Positions 41,936 through 50,647 of a stretch of DNA of 64,000 nucleotides are shown here, piece by piece. The stretch comes from SSF53 sp036170535. GTDB lineage: Bacteria > Spirochaetota > Leptospiria > Leptospirales > Leptonemataceae. The stretch spans positions 1 through 64,000 of the forward strand of contig JAVHPJ010000239.1 of the NCBI GenBank assembly GCA_036170535.1, written 5' to 3'. The translations under genes and the position numbers were made by a program. Each line of letters begins with the position of its first letter. Positions within the stretch are counted from its first letter, which is position 1. Under the pieces are notes generated by a model, which saw only the letters and a program-made list of their open reading frames with translations, had not been told where the DNA came from and searched no databases.

Positions 41936-43336
41936 ATGCGAAAAGCGTTCGGCGGCCTGGCCTGTCTTTTGATTGGCGCGGCGCTATTTTTTCCACAGGA
42001 AGCCCATGCCCTGGGCTGCGGAGATTATACAACCTTAACCAGCAGCGCGGATTATGATCCGGCGAATCCGCCGATTGCCGGCACCTTGCGGCATGCGCTG
42101 GAAATCGAGCTCGAATACTGCGGCGATCCGCTACAGGCGCCGGTGATTTATATTCCCAACGGCTTTGCGCCAATCGTGCTTGTAACTACGATCCGCGTAG
42201 AGGCTCAACTCAAAGACGACGAGGGCAACGTACTGAAGCCCCGCGTGCGGATTATCGGCGCGCAGGCGGCCCGCTGGCAGGATCGCAAGCTGGCCCGCAT
42301 AACTGCGCCGGGTCCGAACTATACGCTGCTGCGTTTTGACGAGGTGCATGCCTATATCGAAGGCGTCGGGTTTGACAGCGGGGAACGCGCGATTTATTCG
42401 AGCGCCGCCTCGTTGGAAATATTTGAATGTCGGTTTGAACGATTGAAAGCGCTGGGCGCAGTAAATCGTCGCGGAGGGGGCATTCATTTTTCGAGCGGCA
42501 GTGGCGGATTGACGGTGCAACGTTCCACGTTCATTTCGAACGAGGCCGGCTCGATGGGCGCGGCTGTTTTTGCTTACGGCGCCCTCGAAGTCATTCTTGC
42601 CGAAAATTATTTTGCAGATAATCGAGCTTACGCCTCGGAAAACGGGGGATTGATTTATGGCGGCGGCGCGGCGGCGATTTTTTTCGCTCGAACGACGCTG
42701 GTTAACAATACTTTCTCAAAGAATCGCATTGGGACGAATTTTGTCGGCGGTCTCGGCGGGGCGGTCGCACTTTTTGAAACGCCCGAATCATTCGTGGTGA
42801 TGAATGGTTTTTCTGAAAACGAGGCGCAGCGAGCCGGCGCGCTGGCGGTATTCAGTGGAAACAATTCAAATACGCTGGATCAGTATCTTATTGGCGGCAA
42901 TCGGTTTCTAAAAAACGTCATGCTGGAAAATGCCAGCTTTACCAGCTTCGAGGCCTTCGAGTTCAGTGCTGCTTTCCCGATGAACGTCACACTTCACTAC
43001 AACGTCATGGATCAAAACACGACTACGCTGCCGGTACTTTTTCCGCAGGGCTGGCACGTTCCATATAATCTGGCCAATAACTGGCTGATTGCCGCCGGCT
43101 GGCCCCCGATAACCATTCGTGCGATGCTGAATGACCTGGTCGGTCGCCGGATTTTGAACCTGCAGAATGGAGAACCGGGAACGGATCTGGTTTCGCCGGC
43201 GTGGAATCCCTTGCTGACGCCGGATCGCGACCAGGAACGAAATGTGCGCGGCGTGAACGGCGCAAATCTGGATGCTGGACCGGACGAGTACAACCTGTGC
43301 ACTTTTGATCCCGGGCACAATAGCTGTAATCTATAA
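41936..43336 (+). CDS. Secreted parallel beta-helix-like protein
   Basis: 466 residues. Signal peptide MRKAFGGLACLLIGAALFF with cleavage near AHA-LG. The mature start YTTLTSSADYDPANPP, IAGTLRHALEIELEYC resembles the entry of polymorphic outer-membrane/pectate-lyase-like right-handed beta-helix proteins. Repeated elements such as GGIHFSSGSGGLTVQRSTFISNEAGS, YFADNRAYASENGGLIYGG and NTFSKNRI (each a rung with Asn/Gly turns) support this. No autotransporter barrel. Probably a surface or periplasmic adhesin or polysaccharide-binding protein. Confidence 0.75.
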   Translation: MRKAFGGLACLLIGAALFFPQEAHALGCGDYTTLTSSADYDPANPPIAGTLRHALEIELEYCGDPLQAPVIYIPNGFAPIVLVTTIRVEAQLKDDEGNVLKPRVRIIGAQAARWQDRKLARITAPGPNYTLLRFDEVHAYIEGVGFDSGERAIYSSAASLEIFECRFERLKALGAVNRRGGGIHFSSGSGGLTVQRSTFISNEAGSMGAAVFAYGALEVILAENYFADNRAYASENGGLIYGGGAAAIFFARTTLVNNTFSKNRIGTNFVGGLGGAVALFETPESFVVMNGFSENEAQRAGALAVFSGNNSNTLDQYLIGGNRFLKNVMLENASFTSFEAFEFSAAFPMNVTLHYNVMDQNTTTLPVLFPQGWHVPYNLANNWLIAAGWPPITIRAMLNDLVGRRILNLQNGEPGTDLVSPAWNPLLTPDRDQERNVRGVNGANLDAGPDEYNLCTFDPGHNSCNL

Positions 43337-43427
43337 GCCAATTGTGAGCCAACAACTCCCAGGGCTACGGATACGGTTCCGCGCAATCGTACTCGACGCC
43401 GCGGTACGAGTGGCGTATACGATACGA

Positions 43428-44027
43428 ATGCGTGGTTCCCGGTTCTGCGAGCGCGCCTGCGTCCGGCCCGCAGTCGCGCTGAATTGCAGCGCGCGTTGGC
43501 TCGTTCTCGTCGGGCTTGCGGCCGGCGTAGTCAACTGCGCGTCGGCCATGCAGTCCGAATGCGACGTGCGTCTGCCGGATTTTTCCGATTACGTTGCCGA
43601 CGTCTTTTTTGGGCCATATGCGGCGCCGGACCCGGCCGCCAGCGATCCAGAAGCGCGTGAACTGCTTTTACCCGTACTGGCGGAAGTGCGTGCGTCGGCG
43701 CAGCGCGGCGCCAATTTCGCCGGTCATTATTACCTGGCGGAGTCCGTCGACTACGCAATGGGTCGGCATACGGCCCTGGTGATCGATCTTAAAACGGGCC
43801 GGGCTTTTTTGCCGCCTGCGCTGGATCAATACAGCGACGGGCGCGGCGCCGGCGTACTTGCGCCGCGCGCGGACGGCGGTCTCAAGTATCGGCGCATCAG
43901 TCGGCTTTTGATTCTGTCCGGCGCGCCGGGGACTGCGCGCGGCATTACGGCAACCCACTATCTACGCTGGACGGGGACCGACTTTGCGCATCTGGGCTAT
44001 TTGCCGGACGGAACATCGGCTCCGTAA
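43428..44027 (+). CDS. Exported protein of unknown function
   Basis: 199 residues from ATG 43428 (the open frame to 43272 overlaps the preceding gene and is unlikely). A signal peptide with core WLVLVGLAAGVVNC could be a lipobox, so it may be a lipoprotein. The mature part contains ANFAGHYYLAES, TALVIDLKTGRAFLPP, LLILSGAPGTARGITATHYLRW, a small alpha/beta domain of a kind seen as hypothetical exported proteins in other Gram-negative bacteria. No catalytic motif recognised. There is no good Shine-Dalgarno. Confidence 0.6.
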   Translation: MRGSRFCERACVRPAVALNCSARWLVLVGLAAGVVNCASAMQSECDVRLPDFSDYVADVFFGPYAAPDPAASDPEARELLLPVLAEVRASAQRGANFAGHYYLAESVDYAMGRHTALVIDLKTGRAFLPPALDQYSDGRGAGVLAPRADGGLKYRRISRLLILSGAPGTARGITATHYLRWTGTDFAHLGYLPDGTSAP

Positions 44028-44101
44028 CAAGCAGCGGCCTCTGCGCCAGCCGCGCATCAGAATAAGACTTTGCAGCGTGGTTCGGACGGGCACGCTGACT
44101 T

Positions 44102-45094
44102 ATGGAACAGCGCGAAGGTCGGGAAATCGCAATTTGCGGTTATAAAGCCGTCGCCGCGCTATTTGAACGGCGACCGCACGACGCGGTGCGGCTTTTTTTC
44201 GAGCCGGCGCAGGCCCGGCGCATTTTCGCCTTCTCCGCGTATATGGCGCGCGAGCGTCGGCCCTTTCGCGAAGTCGGCGCGGATGAACTGCAGCGCGTCG
44301 CCGGCACGGTGCATCACGGCGGCGTTGTTGCGATTGCGCGCGAGCGTTTGTTCAAACCGGTTTACGACGGCGATATTGCGCGTTGGGCGGCCGCGCGCAC
44401 GCCCGTGCTCTTGCTCGATCGAATTTCAAATGCGCATAACCTCGGCGCCCTGGCGCGCACCGCGGCATTTTTTGGCGTCGGCGTTCTGGTTTATGCGGAG
44501 CATCCGGAGCAGGCCTTGCTGACGGAAGCGGCGTATCGCGTGGCGGAGGGCGGTCTGGAGTTTCTCGAAGTTCGCACCGTGCCGTCCCTGCCTGATCTCA
44601 TGCGCGAAATGCGTCAGCGGTTTTACATAGTCGGTTCGTCGCCGCGCGGCGAGCCGCTGGCCGACTCGGCGCGCGAAATTCGCGACTTTCCGCGTTCGCC
44701 GGCGCTCGTGCTCGGCAACGAAGAGATAGGCATGAGCGCGGTAGTGGCAAAAGAGTGCGATCGCCTGGTGCAAATCGAAGGGGCCGGCGGCATAGAATCC
44801 TTGAATGTGGCCGCCGCGGCCGCGATTCTGATTCGCGAATTCTTTGCACCGCGCGCCAGCGACAAAATCAAGGGCGGGGCGCGCCGGGCGACCACGGCTG
44901 CAACCAGCGTCCGCGAAAAAAAACGCCCGCCAAACCGAGCCGTCGAGCGCGACCGTGCGCGCTATCCCGCGCGCCGCGAGCCTGCTGCGCGCAATTCACC
45001 GCCCCCGCCTGGCCGCTCGGGCGGCGATCTGCGGGAGGGCGGTCCGCCGCCAGGCGCGAAAAAAAAGATCCGTTTAAAAAAGAAGCCCGGCTGA
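44102..45094 (+). CDS. TrmH/SpoU-family RNA 2'-O-methyltransferase
   Basis: 330 residues. N-terminal substrate domain (~1-95), then the SPOUT knot: motif 1 DRISNAHNLGALARTAAFFG, motif 2 ALVLGNEEIGMS, motif 3 IEGAGGIESLNVAAAAAILI. Methylates a ribose 2'-OH in rRNA or tRNA using SAM. The C-terminal ~75 residues are a Lys/Arg/Pro-rich tail (ending KKKIRLKKKPG), probably RNA-binding and unusual in length. The stop overlaps a terminator stem shared with the convergent gene. Confidence 0.9.
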   Translation: MEQREGREIAICGYKAVAALFERRPHDAVRLFFEPAQARRIFAFSAYMARERRPFREVGADELQRVAGTVHHGGVVAIARERLFKPVYDGDIARWAAARTPVLLLDRISNAHNLGALARTAAFFGVGVLVYAEHPEQALLTEAAYRVAEGGLEFLEVRTVPSLPDLMREMRQRFYIVGSSPRGEPLADSAREIRDFPRSPALVLGNEEIGMSAVVAKECDRLVQIEGAGGIESLNVAAAAAILIREFFAPRASDKIKGGARRATTAATSVREKKRPPNRAVERDRARYPARREPAARNSPPPPGRSGGDLREGGPPPGAKKKIRLKKKPG

Positions 45095-45122
45095 AGCGCG
45101 GCGTGTTGTCTGCGCCGCGCTT
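45094..45122. terminator. Bidirectional hairpin terminator
   Basis: AAGCGCGGCG (45094-45103) and CGCCGCGCTT (45113-45122) form a perfect 10-bp stem overlapping the ends of the two convergent genes. T tracts are short. Confidence 0.65.
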
Positions 45123-46285
45123 TACGCGCGGTTGAGCGCCTGACTCAAATCCGCAATCAGATCGTCGGCGTCTTCGATGCCGACCGAGATGCGCACCAGC
45201 CCGTCGTCAATGCCCAGCGCGCGCCGCGTTTCGGCTGGCAAAGACGCATGGGTCATAATCGCGGGATGTTCGATCAGACTTTCCACGCCGCCCAGGCTTT
45301 CGGCGAGGGTGAACAGTTCCAGGGATTTCAGGAAGCGCAAGGTCGGCTGCAGACCGCCGCGCAGAGTGGCGGTGATCATGCCGCTGCCGCCGCGCATCTG
45401 ACGCCGTGCGAGTTCGTGCTGCGCAAAACTCTTAAGGCCCGGATACAAAGCGCGCTCCAGTTTCGGATGCGCCGCGAGAAACTCGGCGACGGCGAGCGCG
45501 TTGGCGGAGTGGCGTTCCATGCGCAGGGCGAGCGTCTTGATGCCGCGCAGGCACAAAAAGCTGTCAAAGGGTCCTTGAATCGCGCCGACTGCATTCTGAA
45601 TAAACTTGATTTGATCGGCGAGTTCTTTTGTGCGCGCGATAATCGCGCCGCCAATGATGTCCGAGTGGCCGTTGATGTATTTGGTCGTGCTGTGCAGCGA
45701 TAAATCAAAGCCGTAGTCAAGCGGGCGTTGTACAGCCGGCGAACAAAAGGTGTTATCGCAAACCGACATCCAGCCGCGCGTCGCCGCCAGTTTGCCAAGT
45801 TTTTCCAGATCAAAAATCTTAAGCATTGGATTGGTCGGCGTTTCGACCCACAGCATGCGCGTTTCCGGACGCGCCGCCGCGGCAATCGCGGCCTCGTCGT
45901 TTAAGTCCACGTAACTGAAACTCAGACCCGCGGCCGGTCCGCGCACACGATCAAAAAGCCGCACGGTGCCGCCGAACAGGTCATCCGCCGCGATGATGTG
46001 ACTGCCTGCGGGCAAAAGCGCAAGCGCCGCGTCGCAGGCGGCAAGGCCCGATGCAAAGGCAAAGGCGCTGGCCCCGCCTTCCAGATTGGCCAGCGCCGCT
46101 TCGAGGGCGAAACGCGTTGCGTTTTGCCCGCGCGCGTACACAAAACCTGTGTTTTCCCCGGGGGCCGTTTGCGCGTAGGTCGATACCGCGTAAATCGGCA
46201 TGCTCACAGCGCCGGTGACCGGATCGGGTTTTTGTCCGGCGTGGATCGCACGCGTGGCGAAGCCGCCCGTGTTTTTACGATTCAT
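45122..46285 (-). CDS. Cystathionine gamma-lyase / gamma-synthase family PLP enzyme
   Basis: 387 residues from ATG 46285, which lies 11 nt inside the end of the upstream CBS-like gene; the open frame to 46375 would overlap it further. Cys/Met-metabolism PLP fold: YARGQNATRFALEAALANLEGG, SVCDNTFCSPAVQRPLDYG, the PLP lysine in SLHSTTKYINGHSD, SLGGVESLIEHPA. The normal GRYSRSGNPTR start is replaced by FVYARGQNATR. Works with the CBS-like enzyme either in reverse transsulfuration (cystathionine to cysteine) or, less likely, as gamma-synthase. Confidence 0.88.
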   Translation of the reverse strand: MNRKNTGGFATRAIHAGQKPDPVTGAVSMPIYAVSTYAQTAPGENTGFVYARGQNATRFALEAALANLEGGASAFAFASGLAACDAALALLPAGSHIIAADDLFGGTVRLFDRVRGPAAGLSFSYVDLNDEAAIAAAARPETRMLWVETPTNPMLKIFDLEKLGKLAATRGWMSVCDNTFCSPAVQRPLDYGFDLSLHSTTKYINGHSDIIGGAIIARTKELADQIKFIQNAVGAIQGPFDSFLCLRGIKTLALRMERHSANALAVAEFLAAHPKLERALYPGLKSFAQHELARRQMRGGSGMITATLRGGLQPTLRFLKSLELFTLAESLGGVESLIEHPAIMTHASLPAETRRALGIDDGLVRISVGIEDADDLIADLSQALNRA

Positions 46286-47273
46286 CTTCGAGCTTCCATG
46301 CGAGCAGGCCCTTGTCAGCAAGCCACTCGTCGTTGTAAAGTTTAGAGAGATATTTGTCCCCGGAGTCGCATACAAAGGTCGCTACGTTTTTGGGTTCGTT
46401 CTGTTCGCGGCAATAACGCAGGGCCGCCGCGAGCAAAGAGCCGCTCGACGGTCCGCCGTTAATGCCGGTACGGCGCAATAGTTCGCGCGCGAAGCCAAAA
46501 CTTTCCGCGTCGCTCACCGAAATTGCGCGCGCTACATGCGAAAGATCGCAAATCTCCGGCACAACGCTGCTGCCGATGCCTTCGACCAGATACGCGCCGC
46601 CTTTTTCCGGCGGGCGGCCTGTTGCGACAATTGCGGCGAGCGCGGAGCCGACCGGGTCGGCGAGAATGATGCGCGTTTCGGGCGAGTGTTTAGCAAAAAA
46701 CCGACTGAGCCCGGTAATAGTTCCGCCCGAGCCCACCGCGCACACCACGACGTCCAGTTTTCCCGGCACAGCCGCCAGGAGTTCCGGAGCGGTTGTTGTT
46801 TCGTGGGCGCGCGGGTTGTCGGGATTGGCGAACTGATTTACATACCAGGCGCCCGGGGTTTCGCGCGCGTAGCGCCGCGCAACTTCCTGAAAATTATCCG
46901 GATGGCCGGGCCCGGCCGAGTTGGGCGTGATGATGCACTCCGCGCCCATGGCGCGGAGAAACCGAATTTTCTCCTGACTCATTTTGTCCGGAATCATCAG
47001 CGTCAGCTGATAGCCCTTGCCCGCCGCTGCGAGAGCAAGTCCAATGCCCGTATTGCCGGCGGTCGCTTCCACAATCACGCCGCCCGGCTTCAAATCGCCG
47101 CGCGCCTCCGCGCCTTCAATCATCGCCAGGGCGATGCGATCCTTGATCGAGCCGCCGGGATTACGGTTCTCCAGTTTAAGGAATAAACGACAGGGGCCGG
47201 CTTCAAACTGCGTCACTTCGACGAGCGGCGTGTCGCCGATCAGCGCGAGGGTATTCGTCAGGGTCGCACTCAC
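46275..47273 (-). CDS. Cysteine synthase / cystathionine beta-synthase-like PLP enzyme
   Basis: 332 residues, GTG start overlapping the upstream GNAT stop by 4 nt (GTGA). Fold type II PLP: NPGGSIKDRIALAMIE (PLP Lys), VEATAGNTGIGLALAAAG, CAVGSGGTITGLSRFF. Features nearer CBS than CysK: DKMSQEKIRFLRAMGAE, YVNQFANPDNPRAHETT, and YLVEGIGSS. It lacks heme and CBS-pair regulatory domains. Likely condenses serine (or O-acetylserine) with homocysteine (or sulfide). Coupled to the CGL-like gene. Confidence 0.85.
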   Translation of the reverse strand: MSATLTNTLALIGDTPLVEVTQFEAGPCRLFLKLENRNPGGSIKDRIALAMIEGAEARGDLKPGGVIVEATAGNTGIGLALAAAGKGYQLTLMIPDKMSQEKIRFLRAMGAECIITPNSAGPGHPDNFQEVARRYARETPGAWYVNQFANPDNPRAHETTTAPELLAAVPGKLDVVVCAVGSGGTITGLSRFFAKHSPETRIILADPVGSALAAIVATGRPPEKGGAYLVEGIGSSVVPEICDLSHVARAISVSDAESFGFARELLRRTGINGGPSSGSLLAAALRYCREQNEPKNVATFVCDSGDKYLSKLYNDEWLADKGLLAWKLEDES

Positions 47274-47866
47274 GGCGTCGCGCCCTGGGGTCTTTGGGTC
47301 GGCGCGGTAAACTCTTCCCGCGATAGCTCGTACAAAACATGACGCCCTAAGCGATCGCCGGGCGGCAAAAGCGGATGGTTAAAGTCGGTTAGATAGCGCA
47401 TGCCGAGTCGCTGCATCACCGCGCGACTGCGCTGATTTTGTACGGCCGTGAAGGACACAACTCGATCCAGCTTCAGGGTTGCAAATGCGTATTGCAGCGC
47501 GGCGCGCGCAGCCTCCGAGGCGTAGCCCAAACCCCACGACGCGCGCCGCAGGCGCCAGCCGATTTCAACCGCGGGCGCAAAATCGGCGGCGAAGGACACA
47601 TGTTGAATCCCGGCAAAGCCCGCGAACGCGCCGCTCGATTTTTCTTCCAGCGCCCAGAAGCCAAAGCCGTGCGCGTCAAAATGGGTTTCCAATCGCTCAA
47701 TCAGGGCCTCCGTTTGCGCGCGAGTCAGCGGCGCCGGAAAACACTCCATAACTACGGGGTCCGCGTTTAAAGCGGCGAGCGGTTCGATATCCGCCGCGCA
47801 GTAGCGGCGCAGCGCCAGACGATCCGTCTGGAAATGCGCGGCAACGTGAGCGGGCAGGGAGCGCAT
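47270..47866 (-). CDS. GNAT-family N-acetyltransferase (RimJ/RimL type)
   Basis: 198 residues from ATG 47866 (an in-frame GTG lies one codon upstream). RimJ/L features: TDRLALRRYCAADIEPLAAL, FGFWALEEKSSGAFAGFAGI, acetyl-CoA loop RRASWGLGYASEAARAALQY, and VSFTAVQNQRSRAVMQRLGM. Acetylates an amine, probably a protein N-terminus or small molecule. It heads a three-gene unit with the CBS-like and CGL-like genes by 4-nt and 11-nt overlaps. Confidence 0.85.
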   Translation of the reverse strand: MRSLPAHVAAHFQTDRLALRRYCAADIEPLAALNADPVVMECFPAPLTRAQTEALIERLETHFDAHGFGFWALEEKSSGAFAGFAGIQHVSFAADFAPAVEIGWRLRRASWGLGYASEAARAALQYAFATLKLDRVVSFTAVQNQRSRAVMQRLGMRYLTDFNHPLLPPGDRLGRHVLYELSREEFTAPTQRPQGATP

Positions 47867-47892
47867 CACGACAGGCTGGGCGTCGTAGCGGC

Positions 47893-48945
47893 TCAGTCGA
47901 GCAAAAGTCGCCAGGCCAGTTTGCCGCCCGCGCGCATAGGGATCAAAGTCTCCGCGCCCAGCGGAAAACTCGCCGGCGCCGGCGCGTCTTCCTTCACGAG
48001 GGTGATGCGCTCCTCGTTCACCGGCAGACCGTAAAACTGCGCGCCAAACACGGACATAAAGCCTTCGAATTTATCCAGCGCCTCTGCGGCGTCAAAGACC
48101 TCGGCGTAGAGTTCCACGCCGGCGAAGGCCGTGTAGATTCCTGCGCAGCCGCAGTCGGCTTCTTTGGCGCTTTTTGCATGCGGCGCGCTGTCCGTGCCAA
48201 TAAAAAACTTCGGATTGCCGGAAGTCGCAGCGCGCACCAGGCGCTCGCGATGAACTTCGCGCTTGAGCACCGGGAGGCAATAGTGATGGGGCCGCACGCC
48301 GCCCTGAAAAAGCGCGTTGCGATTCAGCAACAGGTGATGCGCGGTAATAGTTGCAGCGACGCGCGGCCCGGCGGACTCCACATAGTCCGCCGCCTCGCGC
48401 GTGGTGATGTGTTCGAATACCAAACGCAGCTCGGGAAAACGTGCGACGAGCGGAGCGAATTGCGTTTCCAGAAACACCCGTTCGCGATCAAAAACATCCA
48501 CATGCGCGGCGGTGACTTCCCCGTGCACAAAGAGCGGCAGATCCGCCGCTTCCATGGCCGCGAGGGTGGGGTAAAGCGCTTCGAGAGCGCGCACGCCGGC
48601 TTCGCTGTTGGTGGTGGCGCCTGCGGGATACAGCTTAACTGCATGCACAAAGCCGCTCGATTTTGCGCGCCGGATCTCCTCCGGCGAAGTCCGGTCGGTG
48701 AGATACAGCGTCATCAAGGGCTCAAACTTCCATCCGGCGGGCAGCGCGGCAAGAATGCGGTCGCGATACGCGGCGGCGTCCGCCGTGGTCTCCACAGGCG
48801 GTTTGAGATTCGGCATAACTATCGCGCGCGCAAAGCGTTCGGCGGTGTGCGGCAGGACGCTGGCCAGCGCGGCGCCATCGCGCAAATGCAAATGCCAGTC
48901 GTCTGGTTTGCGGATTTGCAGGCGAGTCCCCTGAGCGACAGGCAT
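47893..48945 (-). CDS. pyrC: Dihydroorotase (class II, E. coli PyrC type)
   Basis: 350 residues from ATG 48945; an ORF extension to 49290 lies in the neighbouring gene's frame shadow. Metal-binding DDWHLHLRDG, RAIVMPNLKPPVETTADAAAY, LYPAGATTNSEAGV (carboxylated-Lys region), LFVHGEV, FEHITTREA, TITAHHLLLNR, FIGTDSAPHAKSAKE. Converts carbamoyl aspartate to dihydroorotate. Downstream of a PyrK-like oxidoreductase gene by 53 nt, so possibly in one operon. Confidence 0.94.
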   Translation of the reverse strand: MPVAQGTRLQIRKPDDWHLHLRDGAALASVLPHTAERFARAIVMPNLKPPVETTADAAAYRDRILAALPAGWKFEPLMTLYLTDRTSPEEIRRAKSSGFVHAVKLYPAGATTNSEAGVRALEALYPTLAAMEAADLPLFVHGEVTAAHVDVFDRERVFLETQFAPLVARFPELRLVFEHITTREAADYVESAGPRVAATITAHHLLLNRNALFQGGVRPHHYCLPVLKREVHRERLVRAATSGNPKFFIGTDSAPHAKSAKEADCGCAGIYTAFAGVELYAEVFDAAEALDKFEGFMSVFGAQFYGLPVNEERITLVKEDAPAPASFPLGAETLIPMRAGGKLAWRLLLD

Positions 48946-48998
48946 GCGTTCGTGTCGCCTGAGCGGCAGCGCACTACAAGCGGAAAATTGCGCGCCTC

Positions 48999-49685
48999 TC
49001 AGGTGTTGGTCAGGATTTGGTCGGCGTTTGCGCCGAGTTCCGTAAGCGCGGCGGCAATGGCCGCGCCGAATTCTTTTGAGCCGATCCAGTAGCAGAGCGC
49101 GTCTTTCACAAGCGGCGACTCGGCGCGCAGGGCGTCGGCCACGTTGCCGTGAAAGTACTTGCGCCCATCCGTCGCGGACTGGCCGGGCTGATCCAGACAC
49201 AGACGCAAATTCAGACCGCGTGCGCTCCACTCGTCGTATTCGTTTTGAAAGGGCAGCCGCCCGGCGTCGAATGCGCCCTGCCAGAGCCACAGGCTCTGCG
49301 CGGGAAACGCGCCGGCCAGATGCATTTGAATCAAGGTGCGCAGCGGCGCGATCCCCGATCCCATCGAAAAAAGGTGCACGTTTTGGCGGCTTGCGTCGCG
49401 TTCGGGAAAGCCGGCGCCGCGCGCCAGGCTGCAGACGAAGCGTTCACCGGCGACGCTGGTGCAGAGCGCATGGGCCAGATCGCCGGCGTCTTTGACCAGA
49501 AACTCCAGGCGCTCGCGGCCCGGCGGGGACGCGACGGCGAAATAGCCGCGCAGTTCGCCGCGTTCCACTTCAAAGAACTGCCCGGGTTTTTGATAACTCG
49601 CCAGCACGCGCGAGTCAGGCGTGCAAATGATGTGAAACAAATCGCGCCCGCTCGGTCGAACGCTCTGGATTTCCAGTTCGGGCAT
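48999..49685 (-). CDS. FNR-like FAD oxidoreductase, PyrK-like
   Basis: 228 residues. Ferredoxin-reductase fold: GQFFEVERGELRGYFAVASPPG (flavin site), then HLFSMGSGIAPLRTLIQMH (NAD-binding) and CYWIGSKEFGAAIAAAL. It resembles dihydroorotate dehydrogenase electron-transfer subunits and phenol hydroxylase-type reductases. The C-terminal [2Fe-2S] cysteines of true PyrK are absent (it ends in NADQILTNT). Lying upstream of pyrC, a pyrimidine link is attractive, but a PyrD gene is not in the window. Confidence 0.7.
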   Translation of the reverse strand: MPELEIQSVRPSGRDLFHIICTPDSRVLASYQKPGQFFEVERGELRGYFAVASPPGRERLEFLVKDAGDLAHALCTSVAGERFVCSLARGAGFPERDASRQNVHLFSMGSGIAPLRTLIQMHLAGAFPAQSLWLWQGAFDAGRLPFQNEYDEWSARGLNLRLCLDQPGQSATDGRKYFHGNVADALRAESPLVKDALCYWIGSKEFGAAIAAALTELGANADQILTNT

Positions 49686-49693
49686 GAAAACAG

Positions 49694-50527
49694 TTAACGG
49701 GCGCGGCGCTGCGGCGGCTTTTCCAATTTGCGCCGCGTCTTACGGGCCGGATTTTGCGGTCCGCCATAAAAAGGCGTTTCGAGGAAGTTTCCGTCGCCGC
49801 CCAGGCATTCCAGAAAGTCGCCGCGTTTTTCCGTTCGTTCCAGGAGATAAAACGAACCCCACGCGAGCGTGGGAAACAGGCGCGCCAGGGGTTTCGCGAC
49901 TCCAGGCGGAAAGGGATAAAAGTTCGAACCGCGATATGCGATCAGCCGATAGTATGCGCCCGCTTCAATAAAACGCCGGAAATCCGGTTTTGTGAAACCG
50001 CGCACATGCGCGCTGAGGGTTTGGATCTGGGTCGGCTGTTGCCCGAACAGCAGCAATAGTCGATTGTGCAGACTGGCGATATTCGGCACGCCAACGATCA
50101 ATCTTCCGCCGGGACGCAACACGCGCGCCGCCTCCGCGCAAATCCAGAACACTTCCTTCGTGTGTTCCAGCACCTGATTGGCGGACACCAGATCAAAATC
50201 GCCGTCTGCGCCAGGCAGACTGTCGCGTTCGATATCCAGCGCGTAAGTTGCGATGCCGGCGGCGCGACACTCTTTTACATTGGGCGCATAACTTTCGACC
50301 CCGTGCAGTTCGAGATCCGCCGGGTCGCCCGCCGCGGCGCGAATATTTTTGAGATCCGTTCCGTGTCCGCAGCCGATGTCCAGCGCGCGAAAGGGCCGCG
50401 CGGCGCCGCGTCCGGCGACCCGCTCGGTTGTGTAATACGCATCCGCACCCCATGCGGCGATGATCTCGCGACCGTAATTGAGCTCCTCCGTCCCGCTTTT
50501 TAATCGTTTGAAGAAGCTGCGCAGCAT
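49694..50527 (-). CDS. Class I SAM-dependent methyltransferase
   Basis: 277 residues. Rossmann motif FRALDIGCGHGTDLKNIRAA (motif I), DLELHGVESY, FDLVSANQVLEHTKE (motif IV), RVLRPGGRLIVGVPN. Length with a C-terminal extension rich in basic residues (KTRRKLEKPPQRRAR). Similar to methyltransferases of lipopolysaccharide or glycan synthesis, but the substrate cannot be told. It starts 8 nt before the PyrK-like gene start, reading the same way. Divergent from an SDR gene. Confidence 0.85.
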   Translation of the reverse strand: MLRSFFKRLKSGTEELNYGREIIAAWGADAYYTTERVAGRGAARPFRALDIGCGHGTDLKNIRAAAGDPADLELHGVESYAPNVKECRAAGIATYALDIERDSLPGADGDFDLVSANQVLEHTKEVFWICAEAARVLRPGGRLIVGVPNIASLHNRLLLLFGQQPTQIQTLSAHVRGFTKPDFRRFIEAGAYYRLIAYRGSNFYPFPPGVAKPLARLFPTLAWGSFYLLERTEKRGDFLECLGGDGNFLETPFYGGPQNPARKTRRKLEKPPQRRAR

Positions 50528-50647
50528 GGAAAGACAGCGAGCGCGCGCTTTGGGGCAGTGACAAGCAAAAATGCCGATTTACAGATTTCGCGCCCCGCGG
50601 CGATTGTCGAAGATCGTCCGGTCGTACTGGCCGGCCCTGGAGCACAC

